Source: Sediminibacterium sp.
Lineage (GTDB): Bacteria; Bacteroidota; Bacteroidia; Chitinophagales; Chitinophagaceae
Reading direction: 5' to 3'
Length of the DNA stretch: 12,182 nucleotides
Assembly: GCA_030158535.1 (NCBI GenBank)
Contig: JAOASV010000132.1
Coordinates: 1-12,182 of the forward strand
The first letter of the stretch is position 1; every line of letters starts with the position of its first letter. The notes below the pieces were generated by a model that saw nothing but the letters and a program-made list of their open reading frames with translations, searched no databases and was not told where the DNA came from. The position numbers were made by a program, and so were the translations under genes. Shown here one piece after another: positions 1-7,372 of this stretch.

Positions 1-1076
1 ATAAAATTTTTGGCTTTGGGGGACATATTCGGGTTCAAAAATATGAAACGGGCAAATCCCTCATTTCCGAAGAGCTACCGCTCACCAAAAACAAAGCTGT
101 TGAAAATAGTTTGGCTACCGCGCCAGGTGTAGTATCCTATCAAAGTTTTGCCACCAAATCTGCGGTACTCGAATCCAATACTGAAATTGAAGGCGTACTC
201 ATAAAAGGCATCGAAAAAAATGAAAACCATAGCGCACTAAAAAAGTTTTTAGTATCAGGTAGATGGATGCAGTTTACGGATAGTATGTACAGTAAAGAAA
301 CCATTGTTTCAGACGCTGTAGCAAAGCAGTTGCAAATCAAAATCAATGACACCATCAAAGTGCATTTTGTTTCTACAAATACAGATGCACAAAAAACCTA
401 CCGCAAATTAGTGGTGGTTGGCTTTTATCATACCGGCATAGACGAGTACGATAAATTATTTATGATTGCAGATATTAATTTAATAAGACGCATTAATAAT
501 TGGGAACCCGATCAAATTGGTGGCTACGAAGTTTTTGTTGATCAATACCAAAATATTGATGCCATTAGTGGTGGTTTATCCAACGCATTACCTTCAGAAT
601 GGATGAGCAAAAGCATCAAAGAAATTTACCCCAATATTTTTGACTGGCTCGACATTCAGGATGTTAACAGAAATGTAGTTTTTATTGTAATGGGTATTGT
701 GGCGCTCATTAATTTAATTACCTGCCTGCTTATTTTAATGCTAGAGCGCACCAATATGATTGGCTTATTAAAAGCCATGGGTGCAACGAGCTGGACCATT
801 CAAAAAATATTTATTGCATACGCCTCCTTTATAACCCTTGCTGGCGTTGGATTTGGACTGATTATAGGCATTGGCATTTGCTTACTACAACAAGCCACCG
901 GATTTATTACACTCGACGAAGCGTCTTATTATATTACGGTAGCGCCTATTAAAATTATTTGGTGGCAAGTAGCCGCTGTTTGTGCGGGCACCAGTGTAGT
1001 ATGTTTTATATCTCTGTTTTTACCTACCCTACTCATACCAAAAGTGAGTCCAGTAAAGGCCATCGAATTCAAATAA
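1..1076 (+). CDS. ABC transporter permease, LolC/LolE/MacB (FtsX-like) type, 5' end cut by window
   Basis: This is the C-terminal part of an inner-membrane ABC permease. The reading frame is open from position 3 to the stop at 1074-1076, so the true start lies upstream; a TTG at 111 is internal. The first visible residues (KIFGFGGHIRVQ) resemble the segment just after the first membrane helix in LolC/LolE-like proteins. A periplasmic domain of roughly 210 residues follows. Three strongly hydrophobic segments are encoded near 672-740, 810-890 and 954-1037. Between the first two lies the cytoplasmic coupling motif ERTNMIGLLKAMGA, typical of FtsX-like permeases, and the protein ends SPVKAIEFK. 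Family members work with a separate ATPase to extract lipoproteins or to drive other envelope transport; which substrate applies here cannot be told. The ATPase is not in the window. The gene converges on the next one with 36 bases between stops and no convincing terminator hairpin. Confidence 0.9.
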   Translation, partial: KIFGFGGHIRVQKYETGKSLISEELPLTKNKAVENSLATAPGVVSYQSFATKSAVLESNTEIEGVLIKGIEKNENHSALKKFLVSGRWMQFTDSMYSKETIVSDAVAKQLQIKINDTIKVHFVSTNTDAQKTYRKLVVVGFYHTGIDEYDKLFMIADINLIRRINNWEPDQIGGYEVFVDQYQNIDAISGGLSNALPSEWMSKSIKEIYPNIFDWLDIQDVNRNVVFIVMGIVALINLITCLLILMLERTNMIGLLKAMGATSWTIQKIFIAYASFITLAGVGFGLIIGIGICLLQQATGFITLDEASYYITVAPIKIIWWQVAAVCAGTSVVCFISLFLPTLLIPKVSPVKAIEFK

Positions 1077-1112
1077 ACACGGAGCCCCAAGCGCGCAAAT
1101 AAATAAGAATAA

Positions 1113-1832
1113 CTAACGCGTTAATTGTGCAACAATAATACCTGCGGCGATACCTGCATTTAAAGATTCTGCACCACCAGATTTAGGAATGGTTACCGGA
1201 TGTGTAATAAAATCAATAATATTTTCTCTGATCCCTTTTCCTTCGCTACCAATTACAAGTAGGCCTTGTTTAGGCGCTTTGGTTGTAAACACATTTTCGC
1301 CTTCTAGTAATGCACCATACACCGGAATTTTTACAGTAGGCATCCATGCTGCTAAATTTGTATAGTGCACCTGTACGCGCATAAAACTACCCATGGTTGC
1401 ACCAATTACTTTTGGATTGTATACATCGGCTGTGTCTTCACTCGCTACAATTTGCTTTATGCCAAACCAATCTGCGGTTCTTATAATCGTACCTAAATTT
1501 CCAGGATCCTGAATGCCGTCTAACACAATCGTTAACTGTCCCGCAATATCTATTTCCTTTGGTTTTTGAGGCATCATAGCAACCGCTAGTACTTGATTGG
1601 GTGTTTGAAGCAAACTCATTTTTTCAAGCTCAAATGGCTCAACACGGGTTACTTCAATACTAGTATCTGGCGACTCCCAACGATCAAGCGCATACACGGC
1701 TTTTAAAGGATAGCCAGCAGCAATCATTTCTCCAACCAGCTTTACGCCTTCGGCTATAAAACAACCGGTTTCAAGTCTAACTTTTTTGTCGGACAAAGAT
1801 TGGATATATTTGAGCTCAGACTTCGTTAACAT
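1113..1832 (-). CDS. SpoU/TrmH-family RNA 2'-O-methyltransferase
   Basis: This 239-residue protein is a SPOUT-class enzyme expected to transfer a methyl group from S-adenosylmethionine to a ribose 2'-OH in rRNA or tRNA. An N-terminal substrate-binding part (about 1-95) contains FIAEGVKLV at 25-33, typical of RlmB/TrmH-like proteins. The catalytic knot domain shows motif 1 (DPGNLGTIIRTADWFG, 109-124, with N112 and R118), motif 2 (VIGSEGKGI, 193-201) and motif 3 (SLNAGIAAGI, 223-232). The ATG at 1832 was chosen because family proteins begin with a sequence like MLTKSELKYIQSL; a TTG seven codons upstream (1853) is less likely. The start lies only 4 bases from the divergent tamL ATG, so any promoter must lie inside tamL's 5' coding region; I see no good box there. 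The exact RNA target cannot be assigned, so no gene symbol is given. Confidence 0.93.
   Translation of the reverse strand: MLTKSELKYIQSLSDKKVRLETGCFIAEGVKLVGEMIAAGYPLKAVYALDRWESPDTSIEVTRVEPFELEKMSLLQTPNQVLAVAMMPQKPKEIDIAGQLTIVLDGIQDPGNLGTIIRTADWFGIKQIVASEDTADVYNPKVIGATMGSFMRVQVHYTNLAAWMPTVKIPVYGALLEGENVFTTKAPKQGLLVIGSEGKGIRENIIDFITHPVTIPKSGGAESLNAGIAAGIIVAQLTR
1805..1812 (+). promoter_or_regulatory. Candidate -7 box (TATATTTG) for tamL inside the methyltransferase gene
   Basis: TATATTTG matches the Bacteroidota -7 consensus TAnnTTTG exactly and sits 24 bases upstream of the tamL ATG, which would give a leader of roughly 15-20 bases. A TTTG at 1785-1788 could be the -33 element, but the spacer of 16 bases is shorter than the usual 19 or so. 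The box falls within codons 7-10 of the opposite-strand methyltransferase. An eight-base match in AT-rich DNA can occur by chance; its position is the main support. Confidence 0.4.
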
Positions 1833-1836
1833 CGTT

Positions 1837-4224
1837 ATGCGTTTAGTAAGCAATTTTAATCATTTAGCCAGCACTCTTGTCACTTTGGTAGTGATTAGTT
1901 TGCTAGTTAGTTGTTCCGAACAGCGCCGAACCACCGTTGTCAACTACCCCCTTAACAAGGCTTTTGTTTACAACAATAAAATTGAAATTGCCGGTACAGG
2001 GTCCAAAGATGAGAAAAAACAATTAACTACCGAACTAGATAATTACTGGGACGACAGTATTCGTATCAGAAGCATACAAAAATTTGGCTTTTTCTATAAA
2101 ATGAAGCAGCCTGCAGTATTTGAACCCATCAATTTACAGCGCTCCATCAGTTTCATGAATGCCTTTTTACAAACAAGAGGTTTTTATAGAGCATCCTTTT
2201 CAGATTCTGTAAGAGTAGATACTGTTGGCAATCAGTTGCAAACCAATATTTTACTGCGCATAACACCGGGCAGCAAAACAATTGTCAATAATGTAGGCTA
2301 CGCCATTGAAGATAGCAGCTTACAAATACTTACCCAACAAAATAATAAAGAAAGCCGTCTTGTAAAAGGCAGCGTGTACACCAAAGAAACCATCAGTCAA
2401 GATTTGGAGCGTTTAACAAACCTATACAGAAACAATGGCTACTATGGTTTCAACAAAGAAATATTGGTTGCAGAAGTGGATACAGTAGATACCAAGTTAT
2501 TAGCAATTGTTACCAACCCTTTTGAGCAAATCAATAGAATCGACAGCATTCAGGCTAAACAACAATCAAATATCAACTGGGATATTATCATCAAAAATAA
2601 AAATGCATTAGACTCGGTTCAAACAACACCCTTTACCATTAGAGCCGTTCATTTTTATCCGGAGGTAAGTATTTACGAATCGACAGACACTTTAATTGGC
2701 AATAAATTTTTATCAAATAATTTTTACAAGGATGCGATTTTCCACAATAAAACGGGAAAATTTAGCAGCAAACCACTTGTACAACACAACTATTTAAATC
2801 CTGGAACCCTTTACAACGAAGGACTCTATTACAAAACACTCAATACACTAGGACAAATTGGCGCTTGGCAACAAGTAGATGCACGCATCTTAAAAACGGC
2901 AAAAGACAGCCTTGATATTCATTTGTTTTTAGTGCCTGCCATCAAGCAAAGTGCTTCTATCGATTTAGAAGGTAGCCGCAACTCTGCAGATATTGTAACG
3001 GGGAACACGCTTGGGATTTCTACCAATTTAAATTACACCAACCGCAATGTTTGGAAACAGGCCATTCAATCGGTAACAAGTTTTAGAACCGGGGTAGAAT
3101 TAAATTTAATTGGCGCCACCAATAATAATATTGTACAAACATTTTTAATCAATGCAGGACATACCTATGCCATTCCGCATATCATGCAGCCATTTAAAAA
3201 TTGGAAAAAAATAAAAGCGCTAGATAACCAGCGCACCCTCGTATCCATCAATGGTTCTTATGTTGATAGAAAAGATTACTATCAATTAAAATCACTCGTA
3301 ACAAGTATTGGTTATGAGTGGCACCAACAAAAAAAGAACGGCGATAATATTTGGCTTTACAAACCTCTCAATCTTGAACTCTATGGTATCAGTAGACTTG
3401 CAGGACTTGATAGCCTTATCAAAAACAACCCGTTTTTGCAAGCCTCTTTTAATGAAGGAAATATTTTTAGCCAAAGCTTTTCTTTTATTAGAACCGTTAA
3501 TAGTGTTAAGCACAAAAACAGAAGCCACTTTTTACGTATTAGTGCCGAAGAAGCAGGTGGCATTTTTGAACTTTTCCCGGGCATTAAAAACAATGTATAC
3601 CGCTACATTAAAACAGAAACCGAATACCGTCAATTAAACAGGTATCCAAAATCTGAACTAGCCTACCGCGCCTTTGCTGGCTTTGGTTACAACTATGGTT
3701 CGGATCCGGTTATAGGAAAAAGCTTACCGTTTTTTAAACAATTTATTGCGGGTGGACCTTACAGCATGCGCGCCTGGGGCCTACGACAATTAGGACTTGG
3801 AAGCTCTGTGTTTAGTGACACTGTAAAGTCTACGTATAGAGACCGTTTTGGTGACATGCAACTCGAAACAAATATTGAATACCGTTTTACAGTAGCCGAT
3901 TTTTCATCTGTAAAAATTGGTGGCGCCGTATTTGCTGATATCGGTAATATTTGGAACGTGAAAAAAAATGCAACAGAACCTGATGCACATTTTACATTTA
4001 AAAACTTTGGAAGGGACCTAGCCATTGGATTGGGCACAGGACTAAGGTTTGACTTTTCATATTTTTTATTACGCTTTGATTTAGCGTACCGCGTTAAAGA
4101 CCCTGCTCGTCAGCAAAACAACGGATGGATGAGCATTAAAAATTTTGCAATAACTGAAACGCGCAGTTCCGGATTAAAAGTAAACAACCTGGCTTTACAG
4201 TTCGGTATTGGTCTCCCCTTTTAG
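1837..4224 (+). CDS. tamL: TamL-type Omp85 lipoprotein, outer-membrane translocation and assembly module
   Basis: This 795-residue protein is predicted to be a lipid-anchored Omp85 barrel of the BamA/TamA superfamily, which helps insert or export outer-membrane proteins. The ATG at 1837 gives a lipoprotein signal: a hydrophobic stretch ending in lipobox LVSC, with Cys26 as the lipidated residue. A TTG at 1786 would add 17 residues in front and spoil the signal. A POTRA-like region spans roughly residues 40-235 (for example LQTRGFYRASF and LYRNNGYYGF), and the C-terminal half is rich in amphipathic beta strands. GGPYSMRAW at 639-647 matches the conserved Omp85 loop-6 motif, with MRAW at the VRGF position. 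The last residue is Phe (LALQFGIGLPF), as in many outer-membrane barrels. In many Bacteroidota tamL is followed by tamB (family knowledge, not checked); here the next gene is the convergent truB. The 3' end overlaps truB by 30 bases. Confidence 0.88.
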   Translation: MRLVSNFNHLASTLVTLVVISLLVSCSEQRRTTVVNYPLNKAFVYNNKIEIAGTGSKDEKKQLTTELDNYWDDSIRIRSIQKFGFFYKMKQPAVFEPINLQRSISFMNAFLQTRGFYRASFSDSVRVDTVGNQLQTNILLRITPGSKTIVNNVGYAIEDSSLQILTQQNNKESRLVKGSVYTKETISQDLERLTNLYRNNGYYGFNKEILVAEVDTVDTKLLAIVTNPFEQINRIDSIQAKQQSNINWDIIIKNKNALDSVQTTPFTIRAVHFYPEVSIYESTDTLIGNKFLSNNFYKDAIFHNKTGKFSSKPLVQHNYLNPGTLYNEGLYYKTLNTLGQIGAWQQVDARILKTAKDSLDIHLFLVPAIKQSASIDLEGSRNSADIVTGNTLGISTNLNYTNRNVWKQAIQSVTSFRTGVELNLIGATNNNIVQTFLINAGHTYAIPHIMQPFKNWKKIKALDNQRTLVSINGSYVDRKDYYQLKSLVTSIGYEWHQQKKNGDNIWLYKPLNLELYGISRLAGLDSLIKNNPFLQASFNEGNIFSQSFSFIRTVNSVKHKNRSHFLRISAEEAGGIFELFPGIKNNVYRYIKTETEYRQLNRYPKSELAYRAFAGFGYNYGSDPVIGKSLPFFKQFIAGGPYSMRAWGLRQLGLGSSVFSDTVKSTYRDRFGDMQLETNIEYRFTVADFSSVKIGGAVFADIGNIWNVKKNATEPDAHFTFKNFGRDLAIGLGTGLRFDFSYFLLRFDLAYRVKDPARQQNNGWMSIKNFAITETRSSGLKVNNLALQFGIGLPF

Positions 4225-4917
4225 TGTAGCAATATGCTGTTCAAAAGCAGTAATTTGCATGGCATCTTCTACAGAAAAAGATCCAATTTTGGTTCTTCTC
4301 AAACTACTTAAATACCCACCTACACCAAGGGCTGCGCCAAAATCGTTGGCCAAGCTTCTAATATAAGTTCCCGTACTACAGCGCACCCTAAAATGCACAA
4401 TGGGTAATTCAATATTTGTAATTTCAAATTCGTAAATCGTAACGGGTCTTGGATCTATTTCTACCACTTCCCCACTTCGCGCTGCATAATATAAGCGCTG
4501 TCCATCCTTTTTAATAGCAGAGTGCATTGGAGGCATTTGCATGATAGCGCCGGTAAATGCAGCCGTGGCATCCAACACTTTTTGTTCCGTAATATTTTCT
4601 AAAGAAGTAATATTTGTGGGTTCACTTTCTAAATCAAAAGTAGGCGTTGTAGCACCCAGTGTAATGGTACCGGTGTACTCTTTTTCCATGCCCATATAAT
4701 CATTGATTTGCTTGGTAAATTTTCCCGTGCAAACAATAAGAAGTCCTGTAGCTAAAGGATCTAGGGTTCCGGCATGACCCACTTTTGCAATGCGCGTTTG
4801 GTAACGCACTTTTTTAATGATATCAAAAGATGTCCATTTAAGTGGCTTATCAAATAATATCACCTGCCCATCTAGGTAGGGCTGCATGGATGGATGGTAC
4901 TCTTTTTGCTTCTTCAT
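4195..4917 (-). CDS. truB: tRNA pseudouridine(55) synthase TruB
   Basis: TruB isomerises uridine 55 to pseudouridine in the T-loop of most tRNAs. The 240-residue length is within the range of short bacterial forms. The catalytic motif GHAGTLDPLATGLL lies at 47-60, with the nucleophile Asp53. Other family signatures are YTGTITLG (81-88), QMPPMHSAIKKDGQRLYYAAR (127-147), CSTGTYIRSLA (180-190) and LSSLRRTKIGSF near the C-terminus. The long C-terminal PUA extension of some TruB proteins appears to be absent. The ATG at 4917 is separated from the proS stop by three bases (TAA TCT ATG), so the two genes are almost certainly co-transcribed and probably translationally coupled. No Shine-Dalgarno sequence is obvious. 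The 3' end overlaps tamL tail to tail. Confidence 0.97.
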   Translation of the reverse strand: MKKQKEYHPSMQPYLDGQVILFDKPLKWTSFDIIKKVRYQTRIAKVGHAGTLDPLATGLLIVCTGKFTKQINDYMGMEKEYTGTITLGATTPTFDLESEPTNITSLENITEQKVLDATAAFTGAIMQMPPMHSAIKKDGQRLYYAARSGEVVEIDPRPVTIYEFEITNIELPIVHFRVRCSTGTYIRSLANDFGAALGVGGYLSSLRRTKIGSFSVEDAMQITAFEQHIATLKGETNTEL

Positions 4918-4920
4918 AGA

Positions 4921-6399
4921 TTAATAAGCCCTCGCAAATAAAACGCGCTGTGTAGAAGGGTTGCCCGATAAAATACAAGTGCCCGCTTCCTGCTTATTAT
5001 CTAAAGGAATACATCTAATAGTAGCCTTGGTTTGTTCTTTAATTTTCTCTTCCGTTTCTGGAGTGCCGTCCCAATGCGCACTAATAAATCCAGCTTTCGT
5101 GTCTAGTAATTGAACAAATTCTTCCCAGGTATTGGCCTCCGAGATATGATCATCTCTAAATGCCTTGGCTCTATTAAAAATATTTTGCTGGATTTCGTCC
5201 AGTAAATTTTTAACGTGTAATCCAATACCATCTATCGAAGCATTTGCTTTTTCTTTGGTATCACGTCTTGCAACTTCCACAATATTTTGTTCTAAATCTC
5301 TTGCACCAATGGCAATTCTTACCGGCACGCCTTTCATTTCATGTTCTGCAAATTTCCATCCGGGTCTTGCATTGTCACTATCATCATATTTAACAGAAAC
5401 ACCCAATGCTTTTAATTCGGCCATCATCACATTTACTTTAGCATCGATCGCCGCTTTTTGTTCGTCACCTTTAAAAATAGGAACAATCACTACTTGTAGT
5501 GGCGCAATTTTTGGAGGTAACACAAGTCCTTGATCATCGCTATGTGCCATTACGAGTGCACCAATTAAGCGGGTACTCACGCCCCAACTCGTGGCCCAAA
5601 CGTATTCGAGGTTATTGTTTTTATCAGAGAATTTAACGTCAAATGCTTTCGCGAAATTTTGTCCTAAAAAGTGTGAGGTACCTGCCTGTAATGCTTTACC
5701 ATCCTGCATCATAGCCTCAATACAATACGTATCTTCTGCTCCAGCAAAACGCTCGTTGGCAGTTTTAACACCTTTTATTACCGGAAGCGCCATCCAATTT
5801 TCAACAAAATCGGCGTATACTTCAAGCATCTTTTTTGTTTCAATCACAGCCTCTTCTTTGGTGGCATGCGCGGTATGACCTTCCTGCCATAAAAACTCGG
5901 CAGTACGTAAAAAAAGTCTTGTTCTCATTTCCCAGCGTACCACATTGGCCCACTGATTTACAAGTATTGGCAAATCACGATAAGACTGGATCCATCCTTT
6001 GTAGGTATTCCAAATAATCGCTTCAGAAGTTGGACGCACTACTAATTCTTCTTCTAGTTTAGCTTCTGGATCTACAATTAATTTTCCTTTATTGTTAGGA
6101 TCTGTTTTTAAACGGTAATGCGTAACAACGGCACACTCTTTTGCAAAACCTTCTGCATTTTTTTCTTCGGCTTCAAATAAACTTTTGGGAATAAATAAAG
6201 GGAAGTATGCATTTTGGTGACCCGTGTCTTTGAACATTTTGTCAAGTACATCACGCATGTTTTCCCAGAGGGCAAAACCATAAGGTTTGATCACCATACA
6301 GCCTCTTACCGCACTATAATCTGCGAGACTTCCTTTTATCACTAAATCGTTGTACCACTGCGAATAATCCTGGGCTCTTGGGGTTATTTCCTTGCTCAT
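4921..6399 (-). CDS. proS: Prolyl-tRNA synthetase, archaeal/eukaryotic-type without editing insertion
   Basis: This 492-residue class II enzyme charges tRNA-Pro with proline in the cytoplasm. YGFALWENMRDVLDKMF (about 40-56) fits motif 1. RPTSEAIIW (122-130) plus WANVVRWEMRTR (150-161) and FLRTAEFLWQEGHTAH (163-178) form the motif 2 region that binds ATP and proline. GVSTRLIGALVMAHSDDQG (273-291) is motif 3. The gap between motifs 2 and 3 is only about 100 residues, so the roughly 180-residue editing domain of the common bacterial form is absent. An anticodon-binding domain follows, then a C-terminal domain with two visible cysteines (IRCIPLD and GTCILSG) and the terminal Tyr (FARAY) typical of this short type. 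The ATG at 6399 gives the expected start MSKEITPRAQDYSQWYNDLV. It leads a two-gene unit with truB and is divergent from the lipoprotein gene. Confidence 0.97.
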   Translation of the reverse strand: MSKEITPRAQDYSQWYNDLVIKGSLADYSAVRGCMVIKPYGFALWENMRDVLDKMFKDTGHQNAYFPLFIPKSLFEAEEKNAEGFAKECAVVTHYRLKTDPNNKGKLIVDPEAKLEEELVVRPTSEAIIWNTYKGWIQSYRDLPILVNQWANVVRWEMRTRLFLRTAEFLWQEGHTAHATKEEAVIETKKMLEVYADFVENWMALPVIKGVKTANERFAGAEDTYCIEAMMQDGKALQAGTSHFLGQNFAKAFDVKFSDKNNNLEYVWATSWGVSTRLIGALVMAHSDDQGLVLPPKIAPLQVVIVPIFKGDEQKAAIDAKVNVMMAELKALGVSVKYDDSDNARPGWKFAEHEMKGVPVRIAIGARDLEQNIVEVARRDTKEKANASIDGIGLHVKNLLDEIQQNIFNRAKAFRDDHISEANTWEEFVQLLDTKAGFISAHWDGTPETEEKIKEQTKATIRCIPLDNKQEAGTCILSGNPSTQRVLFARAY

Positions 6400-6480
6400 A
6401 ATTGAATTACAATATTCTTAACAAAATAATAGGCTTACAATTGTTAGTTTAGATATCAGATACCAATCCTGTAATTGTAG

Positions 6481-6510
6481 TTGCCTGCACCGCAAATGTA
6501 TGTAACTTCG
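6481..6510 (+). promoter_or_regulatory. Candidate Bacteroidota-type promoter for the lipoprotein/FadL-like pair
   Basis: TTG at 6481-6483 and TAACTTCG at 6503-6510 are separated by exactly 19 bases. This fits the Bacteroidota layout of a -33 TTG and a -7 TAnnTTTG, with one mismatch (C for T) in the -7 box. Transcription would start about 6514-6517, leaving an AT-rich leader of some 25 bases before the ATG at 6541. The lipoprotein and the downstream barrel gene would both be read from here. Support comes from the match and spacing only. Confidence 0.5.
6493..6500 (-). promoter_or_regulatory. Candidate minus-strand -7 box (TACATTTG) in the proS upstream region
   Basis: Read on the minus strand this is TACATTTG, an exact match to TAnnTTTG, about 95 bases upstream of the proS ATG. 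No TTG is seen at the expected 19-21 bases further upstream, so the call is weak. It lies within the spacer of the plus-strand promoter candidate at 6481-6510, so the two would compete for polymerase if both were active. No box closer to proS is convincing: TTATTTTG, about 20 bases upstream of the ATG, has one mismatch. Confidence 0.25.
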
Positions 6511-6540
6511 CATAATAGTATACTTAAATACCTATCTGCC

Positions 6541-7347
6541 ATGAAAACAACCCTCTTATCAGCAGCAGTTTTTATCGTTTTTGCAACCAGTTGCGGCACC
6601 GTTTATGAAGCCGGGCAAACCCCCGACGACGTTTACTATTCGCCAGCCAATGGTGTCAATAAAAAAGAATTAGAGCGCGAAGAAGAGGCCAAAGAGCAGT
6701 ATGAGCGCTATACAGAGGTTCAAGAAGACCGTTTTTTACGCCTTAAATTAAGCAACCGCTACCGTTTTAGCTGCATCGATGATTATAGCTATTGGTATGA
6801 TAGCCGTTTTGATTTTATGGGCAACCGTTTCAACAATAATTTCAACAATTTCAAATACAATTATAATTGCGGTTGCAATTACGGATTCAACCCTGGATTT
6901 GGTTTTAATCCTGGACTTGGATTTGGGTCTAACTTAGGACTTGGTTACGGCTGGCGTGGTGGTATTGCAAACCCAATAAGTACCATCGTTGCTTATAAAT
7001 ATCCAAAGTTTAATGGCGCCGTTGGTGCAGGCTCTAATGTTACTGCGTTTAAAAATAAAACCTACGGTAATATTAATTTAGGTTACCGCAATCCAAAAAC
7101 GGGTGTGTTTGAAACAGGGAATAATGGCAATAGTTTTGGCAACCTTGTAAAACGCGTATTCTCTACCGCAACGACTATTGCAGGCGCTGTTAGCAACGAC
7201 AGTTGGGACAGAGCTTCCAGAAGTTTTTCTAACTCAAATAGTAGTGGTGGCGCAGCAATACCATCTAGTAATGCAGGTGGCAATAGCGGTGGTGTAAAAA
7301 GCACTGGCTCTAGCACATCTACTGGAAGAGGAGGAAGAGATAATTAG
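6541..7347 (+). CDS. Uncharacterised Gly/Asn-rich lipoprotein
   Basis: I do not recognise a defined family with a known function. The 268-residue product starts at ATG 6541 with a short lipoprotein signal: MKTT, a hydrophobic core, then ATSC with Cys18 as the probable lipidation site. An upstream TTG at 6481 would bury this signal and overlaps the putative promoter. Residues 41-66 are highly charged and probably helical (many Glu, Lys and Arg). Residues 96-140 are rich in Asn, Phe, Tyr and Gly, with short repeats of GFNPG/GLGFG type and a CGC pair (Cys110, Cys112); another Cys is at 78. From about 215 to the end the chain is Ser/Gly/Asn-rich and probably disordered. It is likely anchored in the envelope. 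The barrel gene starts 25 bases downstream, so the two are probably one operon and may act together, but this is inference. Confidence 0.8.
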   Translation: MKTTLLSAAVFIVFATSCGTVYEAGQTPDDVYYSPANGVNKKELEREEEAKEQYERYTEVQEDRFLRLKLSNRYRFSCIDDYSYWYDSRFDFMGNRFNNNFNNFKYNYNCGCNYGFNPGFGFNPGLGFGSNLGLGYGWRGGIANPISTIVAYKYPKFNGAVGAGSNVTAFKNKTYGNINLGYRNPKTGVFETGNNGNSFGNLVKRVFSTATTIAGAVSNDSWDRASRSFSNSNSSGGAAIPSSNAGGNSGGVKSTGSSTSTGRGGRDN

Positions 7348-7372
7348 TTGTAAAGGATTCAATCAAACATTT

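Noticed and set aside
140..358. Open frame on the minus strand inside the ABC permease gene
   Set aside because: It lies wholly within a well-supported gene on the other strand and its translation shows no recognisable family.
1077..1112. Possible terminator between the convergent permease and methyltransferase genes
   Set aside because: Only short self-complementary GC-rich words (GCGCGC, ACGCGT) are seen; no stable stem with a T-run on either strand.
1851..1858. Minus-strand TAAAATTG as a -7 box for the methyltransferase gene
   Set aside because: It has a mismatch in the conserved TTTG part and no TTG at the -33 distance.
3292..4037. Several overlapping open frames on both strands inside tamL
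   Set aside because: They are shadows of the barrel-coding region, where the tamL frame carries the Omp85 motif and runs to a typical C-terminal Phe.
5165..6017. Plus-strand open frames opposite proS
   Set aside because: The minus-strand frame carries all class II synthetase motifs across this stretch; the opposite frames have no family signature.
6437..6444. Perfect 8-base palindrome ACAATTGT upstream of proS, with a related AATTG word at 6472-6478
   Set aside because: It is too short, the flanks do not extend the symmetry, and such words are frequent in AT-rich intergenic DNA.
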